Position numbers and translations under genes: made by a program
In this document: piece after piece, positions 14,999 to 15,700 of the stretch
Position numbering within the stretch: the first letter of the stretch is position 1
Layout: each line of letters starts with the position of its first letter
Notes under the pieces: model-generated
Databases searched by the model: none
Told to the model about the DNA's origin: nothing
The model's input: only the letters and a program-made list of their open reading frames with translations
Assembly (NCBI GenBank): GCA_937927335.1
Contig: CALBDU010000032.1
Coordinates: 1 to 15,700 of the forward strand
Origin: an uncultured Clostridium sp.
GTDB taxonomy: Bacteria > Bacillota > Clostridia > Clostridiales > Clostridiaceae
Direction: 5' to 3'
DNA length: 15,700 nt

Positions 14999-15700
14999 TA
15001 TCTCACCTCCAAAAACTTATCGAAAATATAGTCTACATCCTTAGGTCCTGGACATGCTTCGGGATGGAATTGGACGCAGTATATGGGCAGTTTTTCATGC
15101 CTCATACCTTCTACAGTACCATCATTAACGCTTACATGGGTTACTTTCATGTCCTTTGGAAGTTCACTGACATAATATCCATGATTTTGAGTAGTTATAT
15201 AAACCTTGTTTTCTTCAAGGTCCTTTACAGGATGGTTGCACCCTCTATGGCCAAATTTCAGTTTGCTTGTCTTTCCACCCAGTGCCAGTGCCAGAAGCTG
15301 ATGTCCAAGGCATATGCCTACAATGGGCTTTTTACCTATAAGACCTTTGACATTTTCTATAATATCGGTCAAGTCCTCTGGGTCTCCAGGACCGTTTGAA
15401 AGAAATATCAGATCAGGATTTACCTTGAGGATTTCTTCACAGGAAGCATTTGCGGGAAACACAGTGATTTTGCAGCCTCTGCGCTGAAAGGACCTTAAAA
15501 TATTTGATTTTATTCCAAAATCCACTGCTGCTACATGAGGTCCCTTTCCTGGTATGGTATATGAGCTTTCAGTTGTGACACAGCTAACAGCATCCTTATT
15601 ACTGAATTCCTGAAGAGTTTCTTTAATGTATGCTTCACTGAGCTCCTCAAGGGTTATGATTCCCTTCATGGTGCCATTATCTCTTAATATCTTGGTAAGA
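14998..15700 (-). CDS. carA: Carbamoyl-phosphate synthase small (glutaminase) subunit, partial
   Basis: The C-terminal two thirds of the small subunit, which hydrolyses glutamine and passes ammonia to CarB. The frame stays open to the right edge: upstream of an internal Met codon at 15669 the DNA reads LTKILRDNGT, matching the family segment before MKG. The gene therefore continues beyond the window and its start, roughly 120 residues, is missing. The class I glutamine amidotransferase domain is complete, with FLSNGPGDP, the nucleophile in GICLGHQ and the His-Glu pair in FHPEACPGP. The gene ends in TAA overlapping the ATG of carB. No promoter or attenuator for this pair is inside the window. 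Confidence 0.97.
   Translation of the reverse strand, partial: LTKILRDNGTMKGIITLEELSEAYIKETLQEFSNKDAVSCVTTESSYTIPGKGPHVAAVDFGIKSNILRSFQRRGCKITVFPANASCEEILKVNPDLIFLSNGPGDPEDLTDIIENVKGLIGKKPIVGICLGHQLLALALGGKTSKLKFGHRGCNHPVKDLEENKVYITTQNHGYYVSELPKDMKVTHVSVNDGTVEGMRHEKLPIYCVQFHPEACPGPKDVDYIFDKFLEVR

Noticed and set aside
15064..15399. Plus-strand open frame of 111 codons inside carA
   Set aside because: It is antisense to the intact glutaminase domain and has no supporting signals.

Overview
The window looks like a piece of chromosome from a low-GC, Gram-positive anaerobe of the Clostridia. The grounds are AT-rich DNA, strong AGGAGG-type ribosome binding sites, closely packed collinear genes, lipoproteins with Gram-positive style lipoboxes, and the general look of the proteins. 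I cannot name the species. I see no rRNA, tRNA, CRISPR array, insertion sequence, phage gene or gap above 300 bases. The longest non-coding stretch is about 130 bases.

Layout, left to right. (1) glpK on the plus strand (55-1545) converges on a DMT-family permease gene; the two share one terminator hairpin that touches both stop codons. (2) On the minus strand, a MocR/GntR-type PLP-dependent regulator (6915-5461) heads a tight operon with a D-cysteine desulfhydrase-type PLP enzyme, an ABM-fold small oxygenase-like protein and a DUF503 (YlxP-like) protein. It ends in a strong terminator at 3828-3859. Just beyond lie an MFS exporter and the DMT exporter, each apparently separately expressed. (3) A second minus-strand operon (10661-7020) runs: CoaD-like adenylyltransferase, metallo-beta-lactamase-fold hydrolase, polysaccharide deacetylase lipoprotein, TPR lipoprotein, a 51-residue lysine-rich protein, and a membrane-anchored extracytoplasmic protein. 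It is closed by a terminator at 7014-7032. (4) Divergent from it is a plus-strand TRM11-like RNA methyltransferase gene (10792-11754) with its own terminator. (5) carB and the 3' part of carA, overlapping by one base, fill the right end on the minus strand; carA runs off the window.

How the genes may work together. glpK channels glycerol into glycerol-3-phosphate, and carAB makes carbamoyl phosphate for pyrimidines and arginine. The MocR operon looks like a regulated amino-acid unit built around a desulfhydrase-like enzyme, possibly linked to the two exporters downstream. The coaD-led operon joins a nucleotidyltransferase and a soluble hydrolase to three predicted envelope proteins. Their common purpose is unknown, and it is one of the two least explained units here. 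I see no convincing evidence of a wholly new defence or mobile system; the most interesting material is in the two unexplained operons and in the compact terminator arrangements.
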